A DNA stretch of 64,000 nucleotides from NCBI RefSeq assembly GCF_014692875.1, contig NZ_CP061171.1, positions 5,270,001 through 5,334,000 on the forward strand, written 5' to 3'. The notes under the pieces were generated by a model. That model made no database searches. It saw nothing but the letters and a program-made list of their open reading frames with translations, and was not told the DNA's origin. Positions 27,916-36,156 of the stretch are shown here, in pieces. Made by a program: the position numbers and the translations under genes. The stretch comes from Pedobacter riviphilus. Lineage in GTDB: Bacteria > Bacteroidota > Bacteroidia > Sphingobacteriales > Sphingobacteriaceae. Position 1 is the first letter of the stretch. Each line of letters opens with the position of its first letter.

Positions 27916-30900
27916 GTTCTTTCTCGGTTAATTCTGCTGAATAGTTTTCTAAAGTTTCGCAATTGTACAGGCGTGGTGCATCACCCAACGGGCGTTGTGT
28001 ACGGCTGCCTTTACTTTTGCTCTCTAACATCTTTTGGATCAAGCGTGCTTTTTCTGTCTGTTGGGCTTTGATTACCTGAGCATCTTTCTCAATATCCCAG
28101 TAGGCAATACCATCTACAAAAGTTTTTTCTGCCCTGGCATAAATAGAAAGTGGATTGGCAGTCCAGATTACCACATCGGCATCTTTACCCGCTTTTAAAC
28201 TGCCCACCTTATCGTCAATGTGCAGCATTTTTGCCGGGTTTAAGGTTACAAACTTAAAAGCATCTTCTTCCGGAACGTTACCGTATAAAACTGATTTTCC
28301 TGCTTCCTGGTTTAAGTGGCGGGCCATTTCGGCATCATCAGAGTTGAAAGCAGTTGTTACGCCAACATTATGCATGATTTTTCCGTTGTAAGGGATGGCT
28401 TCGGCCACTTCGTTTTTATAAGCCCACCAATCAGAAAAGGTAGAACCCGCAATGCCGTGTGCTTTCATTTTATCGGCCACTTTATAGCCTTCTAAAATGT
28501 GCGTAAAGGTATTGATCTTGAAGCCTAAGCTATCAGCCACATGAATTAACATATTAATTTCGCTCTGCACATAAGAGTGGCAGGTAATGAAACGTTTGTT
28601 GTTCAAAATTTCCACAATAGCATCCAATTCTAAATCTTTACGTACACTGTTGCCTTTAACCGATAGTGCTTTTTCGTATTCTTTTGCACGGGTAAATTCA
28701 TCCACAAAAGTTTGCTCAACACCCATCCGTGTAACCGGGAAACGGGCACCTGTGCCAAAATTACTTTGTTTCACGTTTTCGCCCAAAGCAAATTTGATGA
28801 AACCATCGGCACCTGCAAATTTCAATTCCTCTGGCGATTTACCCCAACGCAGTTTAATCAATTGCGATTGGCCACCGATCGGATTGGCCGACCCGTGCAA
28901 AATTTGCGAAGTGGTTACACCCCCAGCCAACTGACGGTAAATGTTTACATCTTCGGAGTTGAGAATGTCGGCAACGCGTACTTCAGCAGAAACCGATTGT
29001 GCACCTTCGTTAATACCGCCTGCACCTGCAATATGCGAGTGCTCATCAATAATACCAGCGGTTACGTGCTTACCAGTAGCATCAATCACTTTAGCACCGC
29101 TTGCCGAAAGGTTTTTACCAACAGCTTTAATTTTTCCGTTTTCTAAAAGTACATCGGCATTTTGGAGGATTCCGTCTTTTTCGTTCGTCCAAACGGTGCC
29201 GTTTTTAATTAAAACCGTTTCTTGTTTAGGCAGTTCAGCATTTCCAAAGGCTGAGAAAGGATAAATTACCGGACCCATGGCCAAAGCGCTTTTTGGCTCT
29301 TCTTTTTTAGGTGTTTCTTTTGCGGCTTCTTTATAAGTTGCTGTAAACTTTCCCGTAGTACCATCAGCCAGAGCCGATTCGCCTTTGATGGTAACCGGAT
29401 TTGCCGAAGTAATGTAACCGCTTAAACGGATATCACCCTTAGGATTTTTCTTTAAGTTGAAATTGATGCTTACCCAATCGCCATTCCTGGTAAAGGTTGC
29501 TGTGGTTTTAACACTATCTACACCAATTCTTTCTATTGCAGCTATAGATCCGCCACCCGTTCCGGTAATTTTTAGGGTTAAAGCACCAATACCGTCAACG
29601 TTTAAGTTGTAAGTGCCACGCACATCGCTCACATCCATTTTATTTACAATAAAACGTTTACCCTGTACCCAGTTTTCGAAAATAATGTTTCCGTTTTTGA
29701 ACAGGTTATCAGATGAGATTAAAAAGTTGGCTACTTTTCCTTTTTCTAATGAGCCAACTTTATCGCTGATGCCCAGAAGTGAAGCAGGGATTTCGGTAAC
29801 CGATTGTAAAGCTTGTTTTTCGGTTAAGCCATTTTCTATCGCGGTGCGGAGATTAGCCCAAAAATCGCGACTGTTTTCTAAGCCAAATGCCGTTAGGGCA
29901 AATTTAATGCCTGCTTTCTCCAAGCTGGCCGGATTGGTTGGTGCCAGTTCCCAGCCTTTCATTTGTGATAAACTTACATTTCTGGCTTCTGCAGGATCTT
30001 CAACATCATATGCTTTAGGGAAAGTTAAAGGGATGATTAAACTTGCGCCTGTAGCTTTAACCTCATTTATGCGTTGGTATTCATCGCCGGTAGATTTAAT
30101 GATGTATTTCTTGCCAAATTCTTTTCCGATTTTATCAGCACGCAGAATGTTCTGCCACCCATCTACCTCAAAAATCTGCGGCATGGTTTGTTGCTTGCCA
30201 AATTCGTCTAGCGAGATGTTGTACTCATCTTTTTGTTTGCCATACCATTGTGCATCGTAATAGGTTTGGCGCAATAAAGCAATCGAACCCATTAATGAGG
30301 TTGGGTAATCGTTTGATGAAGTTCCTTTATTAAACGAATAATTTGCTGCGGTCTGGTCCTTTAAAAATACACTGTTGTCTGCACCTTCGTTTAAAGTTAC
30401 TGCGGCCGAAACGCCACGCGCTATACCATCGCGATTAATTACGTTCACACTGCCAAAGCCTACTTTACGCAGTTCATCAGCTTTTTTGCTATCAGTAGAA
30501 AAAATGCTTTTTACATAAGTTTCAGGCCTGATTGATTCGTTCCAGCCGTAAGCACCTTTTTTGGTTGATACGAAAATAGATTGGCGCTGACCACCGAAAC
30601 CACGTTGTTGCACAGGTACTTCGGTAAGTCCATAGTTGCTAAAGGCATCAACTAGTGATGGATAAACAAATTTTCCTTTAAGGTCGATTACTACATAACC
30701 TTTAGGTACGGCTAAGCCGGCACCAACACCTTGTATAGTTTGTCCTTTGATTAAAAGTGTGGCATTTGTTAAGGTTTGATTGGCATTAACTACTATAGTT
30801 GCATTGGTAAAGGCAAACATTCCTGGTCTGGTATCAAAAGAACCGTTAACAGGAAAGGAGCTTTGCTGTGCAAACAGAAATGTAGTAGAAAATACCAGCC

Positions 30901-30925
30901 CAATGGCGAGTAAAATTTTCTTCAT
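27905..30925 (-). CDS. exported two-module amidohydrolase; only the C-terminal module looks active
   Basis: 1006 residues with signal peptide KKILLAIGLVFSTTFLFAQ. Two amidohydrolase-like modules lie in tandem. The first (~25-440) starts FAFTNATIVVNANQTLTNATLLI but reads YPSLVDAFSNYGLTEVP where the metal HxH should be, so it appears degenerate. A spacer domain (~440-560) with beta-rich text follows. The second module (~570-980) has VTAGIIDEHSHIAGAGG (HxH), ITCHSYVQ, FTHILEGYK and NSDDAEM, matching the remaining metal ligands of imidazolonepropionase/prolidase-type members. It ends LNPAKMLHIDDKVGSLKAGKDADVVIW. Probably a periplasmic hydrolase of cyclic amides or peptides; substrate unknown. It heads a two-gene operon. 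Confidence 0.9.
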   Translation of the reverse strand: MKKILLAIGLVFSTTFLFAQQSSFPVNGSFDTRPGMFAFTNATIVVNANQTLTNATLLIKGQTIQGVGAGLAVPKGYVVIDLKGKFVYPSLVDAFSNYGLTEVPVQQRGFGGQRQSIFVSTKKGAYGWNESIRPETYVKSIFSTDSKKADELRKVGFGSVNVINRDGIARGVSAAVTLNEGADNSVFLKDQTAANYSFNKGTSSNDYPTSLMGSIALLRQTYYDAQWYGKQKDEYNISLDEFGKQQTMPQIFEVDGWQNILRADKIGKEFGKKYIIKSTGDEYQRINEVKATGASLIIPLTFPKAYDVEDPAEARNVSLSQMKGWELAPTNPASLEKAGIKFALTAFGLENSRDFWANLRTAIENGLTEKQALQSVTEIPASLLGISDKVGSLEKGKVANFLISSDNLFKNGNIIFENWVQGKRFIVNKMDVSDVRGTYNLNVDGIGALTLKITGTGGGSIAAIERIGVDSVKTTATFTRNGDWVSINFNLKKNPKGDIRLSGYITSANPVTIKGESALADGTTGKFTATYKEAAKETPKKEEPKSALAMGPVIYPFSAFGNAELPKQETVLIKNGTVWTNEKDGILQNADVLLENGKIKAVGKNLSASGAKVIDATGKHVTAGIIDEHSHIAGAGGINEGAQSVSAEVRVADILNSEDVNIYRQLAGGVTTSQILHGSANPIGGQSQLIKLRWGKSPEELKFAGADGFIKFALGENVKQSNFGTGARFPVTRMGVEQTFVDEFTRAKEYEKALSVKGNSVRKDLELDAIVEILNNKRFITCHSYVQSEINMLIHVADSLGFKINTFTHILEGYKVADKMKAHGIAGSTFSDWWAYKNEVAEAIPYNGKIMHNVGVTTAFNSDDAEMARHLNQEAGKSVLYGNVPEEDAFKFVTLNPAKMLHIDDKVGSLKAGKDADVVIWTANPLSIYARAEKTFVDGIAYWDIEKDAQVIKAQQTEKARLIQKMLESKSKGSRTQRPLGDAPRLYNCETLENYSAELTEKEHAH

Positions 30926-31009
30926 AATAAGTTTAGGGTTTAATTTGTTTAAAACTAATATAAATAAGCGTTCAATCTATTGAATATCCTATTTTTTACA
31001 ATTAATGTC

Positions 31010-31017
31010 TATTTTTG
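31010..31017 (+). promoter_or_regulatory. putative -7 promoter box for the 148-residue membrane protein
   Basis: TATTTTTG matches TAnnTTTG, 20 bases before the ATG at 31038. The nearest upstream TTG is 27 bases away, slightly beyond the usual spacing. Confidence 0.4.
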
Positions 31018-31037
31018 AATCATAGAAATTTATTGAT

Positions 31038-31484
31038 ATGAACGATATTTTAAAAAGTGCTCACTCTGGATGGCGCTATGTGGTTTTTCTTTTGCTAATT
31101 ATTGCCGTTGTTAAGGCTTTGTCTGGTTGGTTTGGTAGTAAAACCTATACTGAAGGCGATAGAAAGTTAAATGTTTTCACGCTTATTAGCGCACACATTC
31201 AGTTATTGATTGGTTTGGTGCTATATTTTAGCGAAGGCTGGTATAAGTTAAGCAGTGCAGGTGCACCTGCAGTACGTTATTTTAAAATGGAGCACATCAG
31301 TATGATGATAATCGCCATTATTTTAATTACAGTGGGTAATGCTAAATCGAAAAAAGTTGCTGATGCAGTTGCAAAACACCGGACCATTTCGGTTTTCTTT
31401 GGCTTAGCGCTGATTTTGATCATCATAACTATACTGTTAATGGTAAAAGAAGTTCCAGGTAGATCGTTCTTTGGGGTTTCATAG
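31038..31484 (+). CDS. four-helix membrane protein, cytochrome-b-like in style
   Basis: 148 residues with four hydrophobic helices: YVVFLLLIIAVVKALSG, VFTLISAHIQLLIGLVLYFS, ISMMIIAIILITVG and ISVFFGLALILIIITILLM. His9 (SAHSGWR), the His of SAHIQLL, and the His of MEHISMM and AKHRTIS sit at helix ends or within helices, in a pattern that could bind haem. Homologues in Bacteroidota are sometimes labelled cytochrome B, but this is not proven here. The stop overlaps the first base of an inverted-repeat element; the gene is separate from the trp operon that follows. Confidence 0.75.
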   Translation: MNDILKSAHSGWRYVVFLLLIIAVVKALSGWFGSKTYTEGDRKLNVFTLISAHIQLLIGLVLYFSEGWYKLSSAGAPAVRYFKMEHISMMIIAIILITVGNAKSKKVADAVAKHRTISVFFGLALILIIITILLMVKEVPGRSFFGVS

Positions 31485-31593
31485 TTAACCGCAAAGCACG
31501 CAAAGTTTTTCGCAAAGAGGCGCAGAGCCATTTATTTTTTGATCTTAGTCTTGGTGTACTTTGCGTTTTCACTCTGTATACTTTGCAGTTAAC
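31484..31593. repeat. fold-back intergenic element, CGCAAAG type
   Basis: Outer arms GTTAACCGCAAAG (31484-31496) and CTTTGCAGTTAAC (31581-31593) pair at 12 of 13 positions. Inside them ACGCAAAG (31498-31505) and CTTTGCGT (31559-31566) also pair. The ~110-base unit could form a long hairpin. A second element with the same TTAACCGCAAAG end bounds the gap at 37859-38102, so this is a repeat family. Confidence 0.65.
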
Positions 31594-31637
31594 AGATATT
31601 TATTTTCATATTTATTTCCATTTTTCAAAATTCTTTA

Positions 31638-31645
31638 TATTTTTG
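31638..31645 (+). promoter_or_regulatory. putative -7 promoter box for the trp leader
   Basis: TATTTTTG matches TAnnTTTG and ends six bases before the leader-peptide ATG at 31652. It places the transcript start at or just before that ATG. No -33 TTG at standard spacing. Confidence 0.42.
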
Positions 31646-31651
31646 TTGCTC

Positions 31652-31729
31652 ATGATCAACAATATACATACATGGCTTTGGCAAAGTAATTCGAACGAAT
31701 TGCGCTGGCTGCGTATGAACAAAATATAG
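31652..31729 (+). CDS. trpL: trp operon leader peptide with three Trp codons
   Basis: 25-codon frame from ATG 31652 to TAG 31727. It begins MINNIHTWLWQ and has Trp at codons 8, 10 and 19, that is 12% Trp, where a random frame of this size would rarely have more than one. It precedes a strong terminator by 32 bases and trpE by 127. This is the layout of ribosome-mediated attenuation: when charged tRNA-Trp is scarce the ribosome stalls on the paired codons 8 and 10 (31673-31681). That would leave 31701-31710 free to pair with the terminator's 5' arm. The symbol is used by analogy with the enteric leader; the mechanism is inferred. Confidence 0.7.
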   Translation: MINNIHTWLWQSNSNELRWLRMNKI

Positions 31730-31761
31730 TTTATCAACCTAAACCTTATTAAAGAACCATT

Positions 31762-31797
31762 AAAGCCCGGCGTAGAACCACACGCCGGGCTTTTTAT
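31762..31797 (+). terminator. trp attenuator terminator
   Basis: Perfect 12-bp stem AAAGCCCGGCGT/ACGCCGGGCTTT (31762-31773 and 31782-31793), eight-base loop, then a U-rich tail. It lies between the leader peptide and trpE. UGCGCUGGCU (31701-31710), which contains Trp codon 19, can pair with AGCCCGGCGUA (31764-31774) over about ten pairs with one bulge, forming a competing antiterminator. Confidence 0.8.
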
Positions 31798-31856
31798 TGT
31801 TAAAAAATACGAAATGCAAACCTTAAGCCCTATAGCTTACACCATTTACCTTTATC

Positions 31857-33254
31857 ATGTATAAAATTAATACGACTTACAAAAAAATGCTTGCTGATAC
31901 CACAACACCAGTGAGCATTTATTTACGCTTACGTGATGTGTATCCCAACAGTATCCTGTTAGAAAGTTCTGATTACCACAGTCGCGAAAACTCTATGAGT
32001 TTTGTGTGTGCCGATCCGGTTGCCGGAATTATTTTAAAGGGATCGAGATTGGAGACTTATTTCCCGGATGGCGCTGTAGAGATTACCGAAAGTGAAAACC
32101 TGATTGAAGAAATTGCCGATTTTAAGGATAAATTCAGAGAAACTGAACTACCCGAGATCAAATTTATTTCGAGCGGCCTGTTTGGCTATTTTACCTGGAA
32201 TGCAGTACAACATTTTGAAGATATAAAGTTTACTTCTGAAACTCCTGAGGGTGAAGAAATTCCAGAGATGCAGTACCATTTGTATCGCTATATTATCGCC
32301 ATCGATCACTTCAAAAATGAAATTACTTTATTCAAAAATACTTTTGAAGGAGAAGAAGAGGGTGGGCTTGAAAAAATGGAATACCTGATCCAGAATAAAA
32401 ATTATCCTGAATATAAGTTTCAACTTCGTGGTGAGGAAAGTTCAAACCTAACCGATCAGGGTTTTATGGACTTGGTAGAGAAACTGCAAAAGCATATTTA
32501 TCGTGGAGATGTTTTTCAGATTGTACCATCAAGAGCATTTAAGCAAGCATTTTCTGGTGATGAATTTAATGTATACCGTTGCCTGCGTTCGATAAACCCA
32601 TCACCTTACCTCTTTTATTTTGATTACGGGAATTTTAAATTGTTCGGTTCTTCTCCAGAGGCGCAGATTACGATCAAAAACAATTCGGCCAATATTTTTC
32701 CAATTGCCGGAACATTTAAGCGCAGCGGAAACGACATTGAAGATGCTGAACAGGCCCGTAAATTAGAACAAGACCCAAAAGAAAGTGCAGAACATGTAAT
32801 GCTGGTAGATTTGGCCAGAAACGATTTAAGCAGGCACTGTAACCGCGTTGAAGTAAAATCTTTTAAAGAAGTGCAGTACTATTCGCACCTGATCCACCTG
32901 GTAAGTAAGGTGAGTGGCCATTTGCAGGAAAACGTAAGTGCTTTTAAAGTAGTTGCCGATACCTATCCGGCGGGTACCTTAAGCGGTGCACCAAAATACA
33001 AAGCCATGCAGTTGATTGATGAAAACGAAAAGCTGGGCAGAAATTTTTATGCGGGTGCAATTGGTTTTATGGGCTTCAATGAAGATTTTAATCATGCCAT
33101 TATGATCAGAACTTTTATGAGCAAGAACAACGAACTGCATTATCGTGCAGGCGCAGGTATTGTGGCCGATTCTGTTCCCGAAACTGAAATGCAGGAGGTG
33201 AACAATAAAATTGCAGCCTTGCGTAAAGCGGTGAAAATGGCAGAGCAAATCTAG
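31857..33254 (+). CDS. trpE: anthranilate synthase component I
   Basis: 465-residue chorismate-binding subunit that, with TrpG, converts chorismate and glutamine to anthranilate, the first committed step of tryptophan synthesis. The feedback-inhibition motif LLES is at residues 34-37. The catalytic domain has FQIVPSRAF, LFGSSPEAQ, FPIAGTFKR, DLARNDLSRHCNRV, TYPAGTLSGAPKYKAMQLI and YAGAIGFMGF, all standard. Length is normal. It is first in the run trpE-trpG-trpC and preceded by the attenuator. Distinguished from PabB and isochorismate synthase by the LLES motif and the trp context. Confidence 0.97.
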   Translation: MYKINTTYKKMLADTTTPVSIYLRLRDVYPNSILLESSDYHSRENSMSFVCADPVAGIILKGSRLETYFPDGAVEITESENLIEEIADFKDKFRETELPEIKFISSGLFGYFTWNAVQHFEDIKFTSETPEGEEIPEMQYHLYRYIIAIDHFKNEITLFKNTFEGEEEGGLEKMEYLIQNKNYPEYKFQLRGEESSNLTDQGFMDLVEKLQKHIYRGDVFQIVPSRAFKQAFSGDEFNVYRCLRSINPSPYLFYFDYGNFKLFGSSPEAQITIKNNSANIFPIAGTFKRSGNDIEDAEQARKLEQDPKESAEHVMLVDLARNDLSRHCNRVEVKSFKEVQYYSHLIHLVSKVSGHLQENVSAFKVVADTYPAGTLSGAPKYKAMQLIDENEKLGRNFYAGAIGFMGFNEDFNHAIMIRTFMSKNNELHYRAGAGIVADSVPETEMQEVNNKIAALRKAVKMAEQI

Positions 33255-33306
33255 TTTGGAGTTGAGGGTTTTTAGTTTGGAGTAAAATCCACTAGTAAGA
33301 AATATA

Positions 33307-33897
33307 ATGGAAAATATAAATAAGAAAACGGTATTAGTAATTGATAACTACGATAGTTTTACCTACAACCTGGTGCATTTAATTAACGAGGTAGGTTACG
33401 AAGCAGAAGTTTGGAGAAATGATAAATTTGATCTGGCCGACGTAGAAAAGTATGATAAAATTTTACTTTCTCCAGGCCCGGGCATACCGGAAGAGGCTGG
33501 TTTGTTATTGGATGTAATTAAAACCTATGCGGCAACGAAGAGTATCTTTGGCGTATGTTTAGGCCAGCAGGCCATAGCCGAAGTTTTTGGTGGCACTTTA
33601 TTGAACTTGGGCAGACCAATGCACGGAATTGCTACACCGGTAACGGTAGTAGATGGCGACGAGCCTTTGTTCTGGGAATGCCCGCAAACCATCAATGTTG
33701 GCCGCTACCACAGTTGGGTGGTGAGTAAAGATAATTTCCCTACCTGTTTAAAAATTACAGCCAGAGATCATAAGAATGAGATCATGGCGTTAAGACATGA
33801 AACATTGGATGTGCGCGGCGTACAGTTTCATCCTGAAAGTGTGCTAACAGAGTATGGCAAACAGATGATGGAGAATTGGTTGACGTCGACCCCTTAA
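33307..33897 (+). CDS. trpG: anthranilate synthase component II, glutamine amidotransferase
   Basis: 196-residue class I glutamine amidotransferase that supplies ammonia to TrpE. The oxyanion motif SPGPGIPEEAG is at 55-65. The nucleophile Cys84 lies in FGVCLGQQAIAE and the catalytic His175/Glu177 in VQFHPESVLTEYG, so the triad is complete. It starts 52 bases after trpE. It might also serve PabB for folate synthesis, as a shared subunit does in some bacteria. The gene normally found next in the pathway order, trpD, is not downstream. Confidence 0.96.
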   Translation: MENINKKTVLVIDNYDSFTYNLVHLINEVGYEAEVWRNDKFDLADVEKYDKILLSPGPGIPEEAGLLLDVIKTYAATKSIFGVCLGQQAIAEVFGGTLLNLGRPMHGIATPVTVVDGDEPLFWECPQTINVGRYHSWVVSKDNFPTCLKITARDHKNEIMALRHETLDVRGVQFHPESVLTEYGKQMMENWLTSTP

Positions 33898-33918
33898 CAC
33901 TTTATTCATCTGGTCGTC

Positions 33919-33994
33919 ATCCTGAACTTAATTCAGGATCTTACTGGGATTAGTTAACTTTTAGATGCTGAAACAAATCCGATAGCTATCGGAT
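33919..33994. repeat. two palindromes in the trpG-trpC gap
   Basis: ATCCTGAA (33919-33926) and TTCAGGAT (33932-33939) form a hairpin with a five-base loop. ATCCGATAGCTATCGGAT (33977-33994) is an 18-bp perfect palindrome. Together they fill most of the 118-base spacer where trpD is often found. The first resembles the TCATCCTGA and TCATGCTGA hairpins at 42254 and 37953. Confidence 0.65.
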
Positions 33995-34015
33995 CTGCAT
34001 GATGGATTAGTAAAA

Positions 34016-34798
34016 ATGAACATATTAGATAAAATCGTATTACGCAAAAAAGAAGAAGTTGCCGCTGCAAAAGCCTTGGTTTCTGTTCAGGATTTAGAAA
34101 ATTCGGTACATTTTAACCGAACGCCTTATTCTTTTAAAGAGTTTCTATTGGCCAAAGACCGTACCGGCATTATTGCAGAGTTTAAACGCCGCTCGCCATC
34201 TAAAGGTTTAATTAACGGTATTGCTGATGTTGCGGAGGTAACGCAGGCTTATAATGCAGCCGGCGCATCTGCACTTTCGGTATTAACGGATGTAGATTTC
34301 TTTGGCGGTAAAACCGACGATATCCTGGCGGCACGGGCTACAAATCATATTCCGATCTTGAGAAAAGATTTTATGATTGATGAGTATCAGATTCTGGAAG
34401 CAAAGGCCTGGGGTGCTGATATTATTCTGTTGATTGCCTCGATATTAACACCTCAACAGATTAACGATTTCGGAAAGTTTGCCAAAGGTTTAGGGTTAAA
34501 TGTACTGTTAGAAGTGCATAACCTGGAAGAGCTGGAGCGAAGCATCTGCCCGAATTTGGATGCCATTGGTGTAAACAATAGAAACCTGGGCGATTTTACG
34601 GTAGATATCCAGACTTCGTTCGATTTAGTAAATAAAATTCCAAATGAATTTTTAAAGATTTCGGAAAGCGCGATCAGTAATCCACAAACGATTAAGGAGC
34701 TAAAAGTAGCAGGTTTTAACGGGTTTTTAATTGGCGAGAATTTTATGAAGACTGATAATCCAGGAACTGCTATTAGAGAATTTGTAACGCAGCTATAG
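34016..34798 (+). CDS. trpC: indole-3-glycerol phosphate synthase
   Basis: 260-residue TIM-barrel enzyme that closes the indole ring in tryptophan synthesis. Family motifs: GIIAEFKRRSPSKGLIN (catalytic Lys), ALSVLTDVDFFGG, ILRKDFMIDEYQILEAKAWGADIILLI, VLLEVHN, DAIGVNNRNLGDF, ISESAISNP and FLIGENFMK near the phosphate site. It is monofunctional, with no TrpF domain fused. Start is ATG 34016. Third gene of the trp run; trpD, trpF, trpB and trpA are not in the window. Confidence 0.97.
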   Translation: MNILDKIVLRKKEEVAAAKALVSVQDLENSVHFNRTPYSFKEFLLAKDRTGIIAEFKRRSPSKGLINGIADVAEVTQAYNAAGASALSVLTDVDFFGGKTDDILAARATNHIPILRKDFMIDEYQILEAKAWGADIILLIASILTPQQINDFGKFAKGLGLNVLLEVHNLEELERSICPNLDAIGVNNRNLGDFTVDIQTSFDLVNKIPNEFLKISESAISNPQTIKELKVAGFNGFLIGENFMKTDNPGTAIREFVTQL

Positions 34799-34806
34799 CT
34801 ATTTAT

Positions 34807-34839
34807 AAACCTCGGAGGTTTTAAAAAACTGCGAGGTTT
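34807..34839. repeat. 33-base hairpin, AACCT-AGGTTTT family (copy 1)
   Basis: Left arm AAACCTCGGAGGTTTT and right arm AAAACTGCGAGGTTT pair with one deletion and one mismatch. It sits just after the trpC stop and could serve as a terminator. Same design as the copies at 36096-36128 and 57166-57198. Confidence 0.7.
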
Positions 34840-34865
34840 GGTTGGGCGCAAATTTCGTATCTTTG
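34837..34865 (+). promoter_or_regulatory. promoter of hflX
   Basis: TTTG (34837-34840), 17-base spacer, TATCTTTG (34858-34865): a complete consensus match. The -7 box ends 10 bases before the hflX ATG, implying a very short leader. The -33 overlaps the end of the hairpin repeat. Confidence 0.68.
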
Positions 34866-34875
34866 TATTAATTAC

Positions 34876-36066
34876 ATGGGAAAACAAAAATTTTATGATA
34901 CTGCCATTGTGCAGGAACGGGCAATTTTAGTTGGAGTGGTTACACCAGGCGAAAAAGAAGCCCAAACAAAAGAATATTTAGATGAGCTGGCCTTTTTGGT
35001 AGATACAGCAGGAGGGAAGGTAGAGCAAGTTTTTACACAAAAAATGCTTAAACCAGAGCGTGCTACATTTGTGGGTACGGGAAAGCTGGAAGAGATAAAA
35101 GCTTATGTAAAATCAGAAGAAATTGATGTGGTAGTTTTCGACGATGAACTATCGCCATCACAACTACGTAATATCGATCGTGAGCTTGGAGTTAAGGTTT
35201 TGGATAGAAGCAATCTGATCCTGGATATTTTTGCCAACAGGGCCCAAACTGCACAGGCAAAAACACAGGTTGAACTGGCACAACTACAATATGTTCTACC
35301 ACGTTTGACCGGTATGTGGACACACTTGGAACGCCAGAAAGGTGGTATCGGGATGCGCGGTCCGGGTGAAACGCAGATTGAGAGCGATAGACGGATCATT
35401 TTAAATAAAATCTCTTTGCTAAAAGAGCGTTTAAGGAATATAGACCGGCAGAACGAAACACAGCGTAAAAACCGTGGTCAGTTAATTCGGGTAGCTTTGG
35501 TTGGTTATACCAATGTTGGTAAATCTACCATCATGAATATGCTGTCGAAATCGGAAGTATTTGCCGAGAATAAACTATTTGCAACTTTAGATACGACTGT
35601 TCGTAAAGTGGTGATCGAAAATTTACCTTTTTTGCTTTCAGATACCGTTGGGTTTATCCGCAAACTGCCTCACCACTTGGTAGAATGTTTTAAATCTACT
35701 TTAGATGAAGTACGTGAAGCTGATTTATTGATCCACGTGGTAGATGTTTCGCATCCTAATTTCGAAGATCAGATTAATACGGTTAACGAAACGCTGAAAG
35801 ATATTGGTGCGATTGATAAGGATATGATTTTAGTTTTTAATAAAATTGATGCCTATGTTTCGCCTGAAGTTGACGATGAAGAGGATGATGGCAAGCTTAC
35901 TTTAGAAGATTTTAAGAAAAGCTGGATGAGCCACGATAAAGTACCTGTATTATTTATATCGGCAACAGAAAAAGAAAACTTAGAAGAGTTTAAAACATTA
36001 CTGTACGATAAGGTTAAAGCTGCACACGTGGCAAGATACCCGTATGATAGTAATTTATTATATTAG
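34876..36066 (+). CDS. hflX: ribosome-associated GTPase HflX
   Basis: 396-residue GTPase that splits stalled 70S ribosomes and has been linked to stress recovery. The N-terminal HflX domain (residues 1-200) has KPERATFVGTGKLEEI, FDDELSPSQLRNI, DRSNLILDIFANRAQT and GIGMRGPGETQIESDRR, then a coiled segment. The G domain follows: P-loop GYTNVGKST at 210-218, G3 DTVGFIRKLPHHLVE, G4 NKID and G5 ISA. All elements are present and length is normal. It starts its own transcript and is followed by rbfA after 90 bases, which hold a hairpin repeat. Confidence 0.96.
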   Translation: MGKQKFYDTAIVQERAILVGVVTPGEKEAQTKEYLDELAFLVDTAGGKVEQVFTQKMLKPERATFVGTGKLEEIKAYVKSEEIDVVVFDDELSPSQLRNIDRELGVKVLDRSNLILDIFANRAQTAQAKTQVELAQLQYVLPRLTGMWTHLERQKGGIGMRGPGETQIESDRRIILNKISLLKERLRNIDRQNETQRKNRGQLIRVALVGYTNVGKSTIMNMLSKSEVFAENKLFATLDTTVRKVVIENLPFLLSDTVGFIRKLPHHLVECFKSTLDEVREADLLIHVVDVSHPNFEDQINTVNETLKDIGAIDKDMILVFNKIDAYVSPEVDDEEDDGKLTLEDFKKSWMSHDKVPVLFISATEKENLEEFKTLLYDKVKAAHVARYPYDSNLLY

Positions 36067-36095
36067 ATTAAATTCCGTCATTGCGGTGCGAAAAT

Positions 36096-36128
36096 AAACC
36101 TTGTAGGTTTTTAAAACCGATAAGGTTT
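36096..36128. repeat. 33-base hairpin, AACCT-AGGTTTT family (copy 2)
   Basis: AAACCTTGTAGGTTTT and AAAACCGATAAGGTTT, 16 bases each with one T between, pair at 14 of 16 positions. It fills the hflX-rbfA gap. Confidence 0.72.
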
Positions 36129-36156
36129 CATCATAAAGGCGATAGATAAATACATT

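Noticed and set aside
28587-30260. Long plus-strand frames (up to 215 codons) opposite the 1006-residue amidohydrolase
   Set aside because: Antisense shadows of a clear signal-peptide-bearing protein; no starts with good context or domain motifs.
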